From assembly GCA_023269675.1 (NCBI GenBank), contig JAHFSX010000013.1, positions 62,001 to 126,000 of the forward strand: a stretch of DNA of 64,000 nt. Reading direction: 5' to 3'. The notes beneath the pieces were generated by a model, which was given only the letters and a program-made list of their open reading frames with translations, made no database searches and was not told the origin of the DNA. The DNA is from Verrucomicrobiota bacterium (GTDB taxonomy: Bacteria > Verrucomicrobiota > Kiritimatiellia > RFP12 > UBA1067). The position numbers and the translations under genes are program-made. Of the stretch, positions 28,785 through 36,469 are shown one piece after another (positions within the stretch are counted from its first letter, which is position 1; each line of letters begins with the position of its first letter).

Positions 28785-30570
28785 GGTGCCCCCCGCACAA
28801 GGGAATGCCGTAGGACGCCCAGCGCCGGTCCACCCGAGCGGCGCGCTCGGGATCGAAAGCCACGGGCTGCCGGTAGCCCGGCTTCCAGGTCGCGTCGATG
28901 GCGATCGGGAAATGCAGGACGAGCCGGTTCCCCTCCACCTCGCGCCGGGCCGGGTACAGGTCGGCGAGCGGATCGAAACGCGTGAACCAGCCCCACAGCA
29001 CCAGACAGGGATCGTCCACCGGGACATCCTCGGAGACCAGGACGTGGAACAGGTAGGCGCGGGTGGCCGGGTGCGCGGCCAGCGCCGCGCGGACCGCCGT
29101 CCTGTCGGCGTCCCGCGCGACCTGCGCCACCAGGAAAGCCTCGCCCACGGCCGCCAGCGCGCGGATGCCCGGGGCGACGGCCCCGGGCGCGGGCGGCGGC
29201 GGCGGGGGCTGTGTCCGCAGCTTCGGCCGGTCGCCGCGCGTGGCCAGCAGGATCAGGCGGCTTCCCGTGTTCATGGCCGGGCCCGTGAAGTCGAGCGTGT
29301 CCTGGGCCGTGGGCGCCAGCAGGTGCAGCCCTTCGGCGGCATCCAGGTTTTCCCAGACCGCGCGGCTGACGTCGGCGAAGCGGCGCACATTCACGTTCTG
29401 GTCCACCACGATCAGGACCTTGGTCAGCGAGAGCTGTCCCTCGCCCAGGATGCCCAGCGCGTGCTTGAGCGCCTCGCGCGGGTAGCGCTCCCGCACCGCG
29501 GCCACCGACAGCGGGTGGAAGCCGGTTTCCGGGTAGGCCCAGAGATCAACGATCGCCGGCCGCAGCAGCTTGAGCAGCGGGAGCGTCATCTCCTGCAGCG
29601 CGCAGCCGATGAAGTAGTCCTCCTGCGGCGGCTTGCCCACGACGGTCGCCGGGAAGATGGCGTCGCGGCGCGCCAGCAGGCGCGCCACGCGGAAGACCGG
29701 GAACCGGGCGCTGTGCGAGTAGTGGCCGAGGTGGTCGCCGAACGGGCCCTCCTGCCGCAGCTCCCCGGGCGTGACCGAGCCCTCCAGCACGAACTCGGCG
29801 CGGGCCGGGATGCGGTGGCCGGTGGCTGACCGGCGGATCACGTCCAGCGGACGGCCCATGATGAGCGCGGCCAGGAGACGCTCGTCGACGCCCTCGGGCA
29901 GCGGCGCGATGGCGGCCAGCGTGAGCGCGGGCGGGCCGCCGAGCGACACGCTGACCGGCAGCGGCACGCCGCGCTCGCAGGCGGCCTGGAAATGGAACCC
30001 GCCGCCTTTTTCGATCTGCCAGTGCATGCCCGTGCAGCGGTCGTCGAAGCGCTGCATCCGGTAGATGCCGAGGTTGCCAACGCCCGTGCGCGGGTCCGCG
30101 GTTTGAACCAGCGGCAGCGTGAAGAACGGGCCGCCGTCGAGCGGCCAGCAGGTCAGCACGGGCAGCCGGTCAAGCTGCGGCGGCTCGAAGAGCTGCTCGA
30201 GCACGGGGCCGGTCCGCACGGTGCGCAGCCGCGCCCGGCTCAGGTTCCACAAGCTCCGGCGGGCAGACCACAGCGCGCCCGCCGAAGGCGGCATCAGGCG
30301 GTGCGCCAGGCCCGCGACCTCGCCGCCGATGTCCGCGGGCGGCCGGCCGAACGCCAGGGCCACGCGCCGGGCCGTGCCGAACAGGTTGCTGACCAGCCGG
30401 TAAGGCGAGCCCTTGACGCGCTCGAAGAGCAGGGCCGGACCGCCGGCGGCCAGCACGCGGTGCTGGAGGACCGTGATCTCCTGGTCGGGGTCCACCTCGC
30501 AGGTCACGCGGACCAGTTCGCCCTGCGCTTCGAGCAGGCTCAGAAAGGCGCGCAGGTCGGGCAGGCTCAT
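28777..30570 (-). CDS. mqnL: UbiD-family decarboxylase of the futalosine pathway (MqnL-type)
   Basis: The 597-residue protein has UbiD features: EITVLQHRVLAAGGPALLFE at the N-terminus, the flavin/prenyl-FMN region MQRFDDRCTGMHWQ, and EDYFIGCALQEM...AYPETGFHPL. It would decarboxylate the prenylated 1,4-dihydroxy-6-naphthoate using prenylated FMN made by the UbiX-type partner. It is longer than E. coli UbiD (497), as I recall for the MqnL group. The stop overlaps the mqnA start by 8 bases, and the ATG overlaps the ubiX-type stop by 4. Assignment to menaquinone rather than ubiquinone rests on the operon. Confidence 0.88.
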   Translation of the reverse strand: MSLPDLRAFLSLLEAQGELVRVTCEVDPDQEITVLQHRVLAAGGPALLFERVKGSPYRLVSNLFGTARRVALAFGRPPADIGGEVAGLAHRLMPPSAGALWSARRSLWNLSRARLRTVRTGPVLEQLFEPPQLDRLPVLTCWPLDGGPFFTLPLVQTADPRTGVGNLGIYRMQRFDDRCTGMHWQIEKGGGFHFQAACERGVPLPVSVSLGGPPALTLAAIAPLPEGVDERLLAALIMGRPLDVIRRSATGHRIPARAEFVLEGSVTPGELRQEGPFGDHLGHYSHSARFPVFRVARLLARRDAIFPATVVGKPPQEDYFIGCALQEMTLPLLKLLRPAIVDLWAYPETGFHPLSVAAVRERYPREALKHALGILGEGQLSLTKVLIVVDQNVNVRRFADVSRAVWENLDAAEGLHLLAPTAQDTLDFTGPAMNTGSRLILLATRGDRPKLRTQPPPPPPAPGAVAPGIRALAAVGEAFLVAQVARDADRTAVRAALAAHPATRAYLFHVLVSEDVPVDDPCLVLWGWFTRFDPLADLYPARREVEGNRLVLHFPIAIDATWKPGYRQPVAFDPERAARVDRRWASYGIPLCGGHHG

Positions 30571-31127
30571 GCCAGGGTCTCCCAGTTGCGCGCGGCGGCA
30601 TGCCCCAGCACGGAGAGGACGCGGTCCACGTAGGCGTCCATCAGCTCGGTCAGTGTGACGGTCGACGGATCGCGCGTGCCCATCTGGAAAAAGGGCGGGG
30701 AGAGAGGCATGACGGTTCCGCCCGCTGCGGCCACGGCGGCGGCGTTGTTCAGGTCGATCAGCGTCCACGGCGTCTCGCGCACGCACAGCGCCAGCTTGCG
30801 GCCCTCCTTCAGATGGCAGTGCGCGGCCCGGGTGATCAGGGAATCGGCGATCCCGTGCGCGATCTTCGCCAGCGTGTTGGTGGAGCAGGGCAGCAGGACC
30901 ATGCCGCGCGTGGGCACGGAGCCGGAGGAGATGGCCGCCGCCAGATCCCGGTTGTCATAGACCGTGTGGGCCAGCGCGGTCAGGCGGCCGAGATCGCCGC
31001 ACTCGCGGCTGTACACGTCCTTGCCCCACTCGCTGACCACCAGCGAGACCGGCCAGGGGGATTTGCGGATGAGCAGCTCGGCGGCGAAGGCGCCGCTGGC
31101 TCCGGTCACGGCAAGCACGAGGTTCAT
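30567..31127 (-). CDS. mqnM: UbiX-family flavin prenyltransferase (MqnM-type)
   Basis: The 186-residue protein starts MNLVLAVTGASGAFAAELL, the flavin-binding GASG motif of UbiX/Pad1. It also has LPCSTNTLAKIAHGIADSL, typical of the trimeric Rossmann-like active site, and GRKLALCVRETP. It prenylates FMN to supply the cofactor for the adjacent UbiD-type decarboxylase. It overlaps both neighbours by ATGA (31124-31127 and 30567-30570). Length is normal for the family. Confidence 0.9.
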   Translation of the reverse strand: MNLVLAVTGASGAFAAELLIRKSPWPVSLVVSEWGKDVYSRECGDLGRLTALAHTVYDNRDLAAAISSGSVPTRGMVLLPCSTNTLAKIAHGIADSLITRAAHCHLKEGRKLALCVRETPWTLIDLNNAAAVAAAGGTVMPLSPPFFQMGTRDPSTVTLTELMDAYVDRVLSVLGHAAARNWETLA

Positions 31128-32593
31128 GGCAGGCCTCCAAACAGGGGGATCAGTGCGCCCGCGATGCCCGCGATGGCGGACACGGGGAAAAAACGGACGG
31201 GCAGCGGCAGGCGCGGATGGTAGGCGGCCGCGAAGGCTCCGAGCGCCACGGCCAGCGGGAGCGCGGCGCACAGCCCGCCGCCGGTCAGACGCCATAGCGC
31301 CACGGCGAGGAGCGCGGCGAGCGCGTGGACAAGGGCCGCCACGACCTGCGCGCCCCGGCTGCCCAGCGCCGCCGGCAGGCTGTGCACCCCGTTGCGCCGG
31401 TCGGCCTCCAGGTCCTGCAGGGCGTAGACGATGTCGAAGCCGCTGATCCAGAGGAACGTGAACGCGGCCAGGAGGAGAATGGCCGGGTCCGCCGCGGCGC
31501 GGCCCGTGACCGCCACGCAGGCGCAGAGCGGGCCGAGCGCCAGCGCGACCCCGACGCCGAAATGGCAGAGCGGCGTGAAGCGCTTGAGCAGCGAGTAGCC
31601 GACCAGCACGGCCGCCGGAAGCGGCGACAGGCGCAGGCAGAGCGGCCCCAGGGCGGCGCAGGCCAGCCCGTAGACTAGCAGGCCCGCACCCGCCACGGCC
31701 CACGCCTGAAGCACGGTCATGCCGCCGCTGGGGAGCTCGCGCCCCGCTGTGCGCGGGTTCAGCCGGTCCAGCCGCCGGTCCAAGATCCGGTTCATGGCCA
31801 TGCCCAGCGTGCGCGCGCCCAGTCCGGCCAGCGCCACCAGCAGCAGGGCGCGCGGGGCAGGCATCCGTCCGCCGGCGCCGATCCACGCCCCGGCAAAGAG
31901 CAGCGGCAGGCTGAACACGGTGTGCTCCACCTTGACGAAATTCAGCAGCCGGCGCGCGAGACCGCCGGCCGCGCTGGGCATCTTTTCCAGACCGGACAGC
32001 AGGCGCTCCGCGACGGCCTCCGAGACCTGCCTCAAATTGCGCCGCAACTCCTCGCGCCCCTGCTCCGTGGCCAGATCGCTGACGCCCTTGACGAGGGTGC
32101 AGGAAACGCCGCAGGCGGCGGCCGCGCGAGCGACGGCGAACCCCTCCATGTCCACCAGGTCGGCCGCTTCCGCCAGCCGGTCCCGTCGGTCCCCGCCGAA
32201 CACGGGCGCGGCCACCGAGGCCAGCCGCGCGGCGGGAAGGTCGCCCCAAAACAACGGGGACACGTCCACAGGAGCTGCCGGCCGGGAGAGCGGCGCGTCG
32301 CCGTCCGCCGCGGACGCGACGCGATAGACGGAGCCGGGCGCAAAGCCCGCGCGCAGCGCGCCGCAGATGCCCGCGTTGACGAGGTGCCGGACCTTGTGAG
32401 CGGCGCAGACGTGCCGCACAGCGGCGGCCGCCGCCGCGGGCCCCATGCCGGTGACGACCACGAGGCCGGCGGGGCGCCGGCGCCGGGCGACAAACCCGTA
32501 CGTCTCGAACGGCGCATCGGCCAGCGGCTCCGCGCGCAGGGCGGCCAGCACGGGGGCGGCTTCTTCACGGGTGGCCAGCAGGAGGGCGATCAT
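31124..32593 (-). CDS. Fused futalosine hydrolase / UbiA-type prenyltransferase (MqnB-MqnP)
   Basis: This 489-residue protein joins two enzymes. Residues 1-~205 are a purine-nucleoside-phosphorylase/MTAN-type hydrolase: LVNAGICGAL, V-D-M-E150-G for ribose binding and VKGVSD with catalytic Asp173; this would cleave (amino)futalosine. Residues ~215-489 are a membrane UbiA prenyltransferase with Asp-rich motif 1 N-R-I-L-D272-R-R-L-D276, motif 2 D394-L-E-A-D398 and about eight hydrophobic segments. It would prenylate 1,4-dihydroxy-6-naphthoate. The linker is short (SGLEKMPSAAGGLARR) and there is no stop or frameshift between halves. ATG 32593 overlaps the mqnD stop by 4 bases. The fusion anchors a cytoplasmic hydrolase to the membrane. 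Confidence 0.92.
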   Translation of the reverse strand: MIALLLATREEAAPVLAALRAEPLADAPFETYGFVARRRRPAGLVVVTGMGPAAAAAAVRHVCAAHKVRHLVNAGICGALRAGFAPGSVYRVASAADGDAPLSRPAAPVDVSPLFWGDLPAARLASVAAPVFGGDRRDRLAEAADLVDMEGFAVARAAAACGVSCTLVKGVSDLATEQGREELRRNLRQVSEAVAERLLSGLEKMPSAAGGLARRLLNFVKVEHTVFSLPLLFAGAWIGAGGRMPAPRALLLVALAGLGARTLGMAMNRILDRRLDRLNPRTAGRELPSGGMTVLQAWAVAGAGLLVYGLACAALGPLCLRLSPLPAAVLVGYSLLKRFTPLCHFGVGVALALGPLCACVAVTGRAAADPAILLLAAFTFLWISGFDIVYALQDLEADRRNGVHSLPAALGSRGAQVVAALVHALAALLAVALWRLTGGGLCAALPLAVALGAFAAAYHPRLPLPVRFFPVSAIAGIAGALIPLFGGLP

Positions 32594-33393
32594 GTCATGA
32601 TCCCCGCCGCCCGGGCCCGTCGCTCCAGCGCCGCCAGGGCTTGCCTTCCGGTCTCGCCCAGGTCTTCTGAAAAGTCGGTGACATACAGGGCGATGTGTTT
32701 GCGGATCACCTCGTCGTCGCGCTCGGCGGCGTGGCGGCGCACGTACGCCGCGGTCCCCTGCGGCACGGCGCGGGAATGCGCGATGCCCCGCTTCAGCAGG
32801 CCGTCGAGTTCGGCGATTGCCCGCTCGCCGAGCGACTTGCGCGCCATCACGCAGCCCAGCGGGATCGGCAGGGCGGTTTCGGTCTCCCACCACTCCCCCA
32901 GGTCCGCCAGCCGGAGCAGGCCGGCGTCCGCCAAGGCGAAGCGTGACTCGTGGATCAGGATGCCGGCGTCCGCCTGGCCGTCCCGGACCGCGCCGATGAT
33001 GCGGTCATAGGGCATGAAGAGCTTTTGGGCGCCTGGGGGCGCCCAGAGCTGGAAAAGCAGGTGGGCCGTGGTCCACTCGCCGGGGACGGCGACGCGCGCC
33101 TGCGCCAGGCCGCCGCGGGTGAGGGCGCGGCGCGAAACGACCAGAGGTCCGCAGCCGAACCCGAGAGCGGCCCCGCTGCTGAGACACTGGTAGGTGTCGC
33201 GGACCCGCAGCGCGGCGGCGGCCGACATCTTGGTCAGGTCGTAGCGGCCGGCAAAGGCCAGCCCGTTGAGGGTCTCGACGTCATGCAGGTGGACGTCGAC
33301 CCGGTAACCGGCCGCCGCAAGGGCACCCGCCGCCACGTCATGAAACATGAACGTATCGTTGGGACACGGTGAAAAGCCCATGGTGATGGTCAT
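32590..33393 (-). CDS. mqnD: 1,4-dihydroxy-6-naphthoate synthase
   Basis: The 267-residue protein opens with ITMGFSPCPNDTFMF, the MqnD hallmark, followed by DVETLNGLAFAGRYDLTKMS, GFGCGPLVVS and DAGILIHESRF. It opens cyclic dehypoxanthine futalosine to 1,4-dihydroxy-6-naphthoate. ATG 33393 has AGGAG five bases upstream; a longer in-frame start (33450) lacks this and adds 19 residues of non-family sequence. It is the first gene of the operon, with a promoter at 33504-33532, and its stop overlaps the mqnB-mqnP start. Confidence 0.93.
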   Translation of the reverse strand: MTITMGFSPCPNDTFMFHDVAAGALAAAGYRVDVHLHDVETLNGLAFAGRYDLTKMSAAAALRVRDTYQCLSSGAALGFGCGPLVVSRRALTRGGLAQARVAVPGEWTTAHLLFQLWAPPGAQKLFMPYDRIIGAVRDGQADAGILIHESRFALADAGLLRLADLGEWWETETALPIPLGCVMARKSLGERAIAELDGLLKRGIAHSRAVPQGTAAYVRRHAAERDDEVIRKHIALYVTDFSEDLGETGRQALAALERRARAAGIMT

Positions 33394-33503
33394 CGTCGCT
33401 CCTGCGGTATTCTCAAGGCACGGCCTCCGCCCCTCCGTGTCGGCCTTCATGCGCAGAAATGCCGGGGCGCCCGAGGGGATTCGCCGATCTCAACGAGGGA
33501 AAA

Positions 33504-33532
33504 AGGGTACCAGCCCGGTTGGGGTCAGTCAA
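33504..33532 (-). promoter_or_regulatory. Promoter of the menaquinone operon
   Basis: On the minus strand, -35 TTGACT (33527-33532) and -10 TACCCT (33504-33509) are 17 bases apart. The leader to the mqnD ATG would be about 105 bases. No riboswitch-like fold was recognised. Confidence 0.5.
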
Positions 33533-33596
33533 GGCCTGAGGTCGGCCGCGCGGGGCACCGAACGCGCCGCCCGGCCGCGGGGCCGGCGTCCGCCGC

Positions 33597-35312
33597 TCAC
33601 GCCTCGCTCGCGCTGTCCCACACCATGCGCCCGTCGAAGTAGGTGCGCAGCACCTCGCACTTCTCGATCTCCACCGGCGGCACGTCACGCGGGTCGCGGT
33701 CCAGCACGATGAAATCCGCCGCCAGCCCCGGGGTCAGGGCGCCGCACTCGTCCCCGCAGCCCATGAGCGTCGCGCCGTTGCGCGTGTAGCTCGCCAGCAT
33801 GCGCTCGACGCTGACGCGCTGGCCCTTGCCGAGCAGGTGCTTTTTGCCCTCCGCGTGGCCGATGTCCTTGACCCCGTACCACTTGGCCGCAGCCAGGTTG
33901 CGCGTCACGCCGATCTCGATCGCGACCAGCGGGTCGGGCTGCACCGTGATGGGGTGGTCGGAGGAGGAGGCCACGGTCAGGCCCGCGTCGAAGAGCGACC
34001 GCAGCGGGTATTCGCGCGTGGCGCGCCGCGAGCCGAGCATCGTGGCGTCCACGCGCCGCCACCAGTTGGGCTCCTTCATGTGCCAGAACGGCTGGACCGA
34101 GGCCACCACCCCCAGCCGCTTCATGCGCCGGATGTCCTGCGCGCGCACCAGCTGCAGGTGGGTGATGACCGGGCGCGCGTCGCGCCACCCGGCGGCGCCG
34201 GCCAAGCGCAGGGCGTTGAGCACGCGCCGCGTGGCCGCGTCGCCGATCGAGTGCGTGAAAACCTGGAAGCCCGCGCGTTGGGCCGCGGCGAACGCCGCGG
34301 CCAGGTCCTTCAGGCCCCAGACCGCATCGTTGTTCTCGTCGCTCTCCCGGCCCACCTTCGCCGCGTAGGGCGCGTGCAGAAACGCCGTGCCGCCCTCCAC
34401 CACGCCGTCGGCGAAAAACTTGGCGGTGGTCACCTTGAACAGCTCGCCGTCGCAGCGCGCCTTAAGGTCCTTCAGCGACGCCATCTGCTCGGCGACCGGG
34501 CGGTCGGGTGTGATCTCCTGGGCGAAGCGCACCCGCAAGGCGAGCCCCCCGTCCGCCTCCAGACGCGCGAAGGCCTCGGCGGGCGCGCCCAGGCCCGCAC
34601 CGAAAATGCTCAGGACCCCCGTGATGCCATACCGGTGCATGCGCGTCTGGTAGAGCTTCAGCGCGCGCGAGTACTGGTGTGCGGAGTAGGCCTTGGGCGG
34701 CAGCAGCTTCGCGGCCTCCTCCTTGAGCGTGCCCCACAGCGCGCCGGTGTGCGGGTCGCGCTCGATCACGCCGCCCGCCGGGTCGGGCGTGCGGCGGGTG
34801 ATGCCGTAGCGCGCGAAGGCCGCGCTGTTCATCCAGACCGAGTGCCCGTCATACGAGCGCAGGATGATCGGCAACGTTGCGGAGAGCTCGTCGAGACGCG
34901 CCTTGCGCGGGCCGTGGATCAGCTCCTTGTCGGTGAAGCCGGCGATGTCCCAGCCCGCCCCGCGGATCTCCCCGGCCTCGGGATAGTCGCGCATAAAGCG
35001 CCGCACCGCCCGCAGGCACGCCTCCGGCGTCTTGCAGGTGTAGAGCGAAACGTCGTAGAGATCCGACAGCGCGGTGCCCGGCGCGTGCGTGTGCGAATCG
35101 ATGAAGCCCGGCATCACGAAGCGCCCGCGCAGGTCTTCAACCTCCGTGTGGCGTCCGGCATACGCCAGCACCTCGGCGTCGGAGCCGACCGCCAGGATGT
35201 GGCCGCCCTTCACGGCCAGCGCGGTCGCGACCGTCTCCGCCGCGTCGCTGACCCAGACAGCCGCATTCGTGAAGATCCAGTCGGCCTGCAGGATATTTTC
35301 AGCTTTCGCCAA
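33597..35312 (-). CDS. YtcJ-like metal-dependent amidohydrolase
   Basis: This 571-residue protein is an Amidohydro_3 (YtcJ-type) TIM-barrel hydrolase: FVMPGFIDSHTHAPG (metal-binding HxH), TAKFFADGV (Lys), THSIGD and ITHLQL (His), and SSDHPI (Asp). Substrates of this group are mostly unknown. No signal peptide is seen, so it is cytoplasmic. Translation appears to start at TTG 35312, with AAGGGG six bases upstream and no closer ATG. It lies 203 bases upstream of mqnD in the same orientation; a promoter in the gap suggests separate expression. Confidence 0.85.
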   Translation of the reverse strand: MAKAENILQADWIFTNAAVWVSDAAETVATALAVKGGHILAVGSDAEVLAYAGRHTEVEDLRGRFVMPGFIDSHTHAPGTALSDLYDVSLYTCKTPEACLRAVRRFMRDYPEAGEIRGAGWDIAGFTDKELIHGPRKARLDELSATLPIILRSYDGHSVWMNSAAFARYGITRRTPDPAGGVIERDPHTGALWGTLKEEAAKLLPPKAYSAHQYSRALKLYQTRMHRYGITGVLSIFGAGLGAPAEAFARLEADGGLALRVRFAQEITPDRPVAEQMASLKDLKARCDGELFKVTTAKFFADGVVEGGTAFLHAPYAAKVGRESDENNDAVWGLKDLAAAFAAAQRAGFQVFTHSIGDAATRRVLNALRLAGAAGWRDARPVITHLQLVRAQDIRRMKRLGVVASVQPFWHMKEPNWWRRVDATMLGSRRATREYPLRSLFDAGLTVASSSDHPITVQPDPLVAIEIGVTRNLAAAKWYGVKDIGHAEGKKHLLGKGQRVSVERMLASYTRNGATLMGCGDECGALTPGLAADFIVLDRDPRDVPPVEIEKCEVLRTYFDGRMVWDSASEA

Positions 35313-35402
35313 AGCGCGCCCCTTTCCACAAAAAAAGCAACAGGGTCATGATAGACCCTCTTGCTTCGGATAGGAAGCGCTTAACTCACGGGAGGACGGC
35401 CC

Positions 35403-35441
35403 GGCGGTCCCGCCCTACCTGTCAGGCAGGGCGGGACCGCC
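35403..35441 (-). terminator. Strong hairpin after the GNAT gene
   Basis: GGCGGTCCCGCCCT (35403-35416) pairs perfectly with AGGGCGGGACCGCC (35428-35441), 21 bases past the GNAT stop. There is no T-run on the minus strand, so termination may need Rho, or the element may be a REP-like palindrome. Confidence 0.55.
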
Positions 35442-35462
35442 GAAACCGCCGCAGGTCCACGC

Positions 35463-36239
35463 CTACACCGCGCTGGGATAGGCGACGGCGGCGGACCGTC
35501 CGTAGATCTCGCTCCCGATGGTTTCGAGCACGCGCTCGCGCCCCGCAGGGTCCAGCGCCATCGGCCACGCCATCAGATTCGACGGCGCGGTCGACCGGCC
35601 CTCGTAGGCGGGCAACGTGACCGCGCGGCCACAGTACGAGAAACCCAGACGGTTGTAGAACGCCACGCGCCGCGAGGCCTGATGCTCCGCGCCGAAAGGC
35701 TCCACGTCCACCACGACCGGGCACGCCACGTGCGCCTGCAGCAGAGCCATGGCCCGGCGGCCGAAACCGCCCGAGCGCTGCGCCGAGGAGACCGCGAAAT
35801 GCTCGACGAAACAGAAACCGGGAAGCTCCCACCACGCCAGCACCCCCACCACCGAACCCGCGTGCATGACGGCCGAAAAACGGTAAGCGGGATCACGCAT
35901 CACGCGCATCTGCTCCCGCCGCGTGCGCCGTTCGAAACCGGTGAACGCTTCGGCATAGATGGCCCAGGCTTGCTCGAACACCGCATCCTGAGCGACGAGA
36001 TGTGCGGAAAGGCTAAGCCCGTCGGCCCCGATGACCGGCAGAGCTTTGGATACGAACCGACGGAAATCCACAACCGCGTGCACACCCGTCTCCGGACTGT
36101 GACCGCCGCTGAAACTTACTCGATACGTGCTTTCTGAGGAAACCGGATTGGCGAAGAACTTCGCGTTGTCAGACGTAAGGCCACGCAGGCCTGTCGAAGA
36201 GAAGACCCGTTCGGATCTTTGACTCTGTGCAGTATTCAT
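35463..36239 (-). CDS. GNAT-family N-acetyltransferase
   Basis: The 258-residue protein has a GNAT fold in its second half: GSVVGVLAWWE, FVEHFAVSSAQRSGGFGRRA (acetyl-CoA loop RSGGFG) and the C-terminal VAFYNRLGF. It would acetylate an amine from acetyl-CoA; the acceptor is unknown. The first ~75 residues have no clear domain, and the start is uncertain. ATG 36239 is used here; a TTG at 36257 and a later start near the GNAT core are also possible. It is divergent from the amidase gene. Confidence 0.75.
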   Translation of the reverse strand: MNTAQSQRSERVFSSTGLRGLTSDNAKFFANPVSSESTYRVSFSGGHSPETGVHAVVDFRRFVSKALPVIGADGLSLSAHLVAQDAVFEQAWAIYAEAFTGFERRTRREQMRVMRDPAYRFSAVMHAGSVVGVLAWWELPGFCFVEHFAVSSAQRSGGFGRRAMALLQAHVACPVVVDVEPFGAEHQASRRVAFYNRLGFSYCGRAVTLPAYEGRSTAPSNLMAWPMALDPAGRERVLETIGSEIYGRSAAVAYPSAV

Positions 36240-36432
36240 AGGCTCGTCGCCTCGCAAGCGATGCGACGATGTGCCAGCTCACTTCTTATCGTGTCGGTTT
36301 GTATCCGGCAAAGGCCGGAACCAGCAATCGGCATCAACGGTCGAAGACCTTAAAAAGATGCCTTTCAGTTGCATTACGATGGGAGAAGTGTACGGGTTCG
36401 TCCCTGGTTTGACAAGCGGGAAAACAAAACAG

Positions 36433-36461
36433 TTGGCTCCGCCACACCGCCGCCCTATACT
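36433..36461 (+). promoter_or_regulatory. Promoter of the amidase gene, possibly leaderless
   Basis: The -35 TTGGCT (36433-36438) and -10 TATACT (36456-36461) have a 17-base spacer. The ATG at 36470 is only 8 bases after the -10, so transcription would start at or beside the start codon. Confidence 0.5.
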
Positions 36462-36469
36462 GGCACACC

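Noticed and set aside
27963..29027. Longer starts for mqnA, mqnL, mqnEC and mqnB-mqnP reaching into the upstream genes
   Set aside because: The added residues are out-of-frame copies of the neighbours. ATGA/GTGA overlaps, ribosome-binding sites and family length support the short starts.
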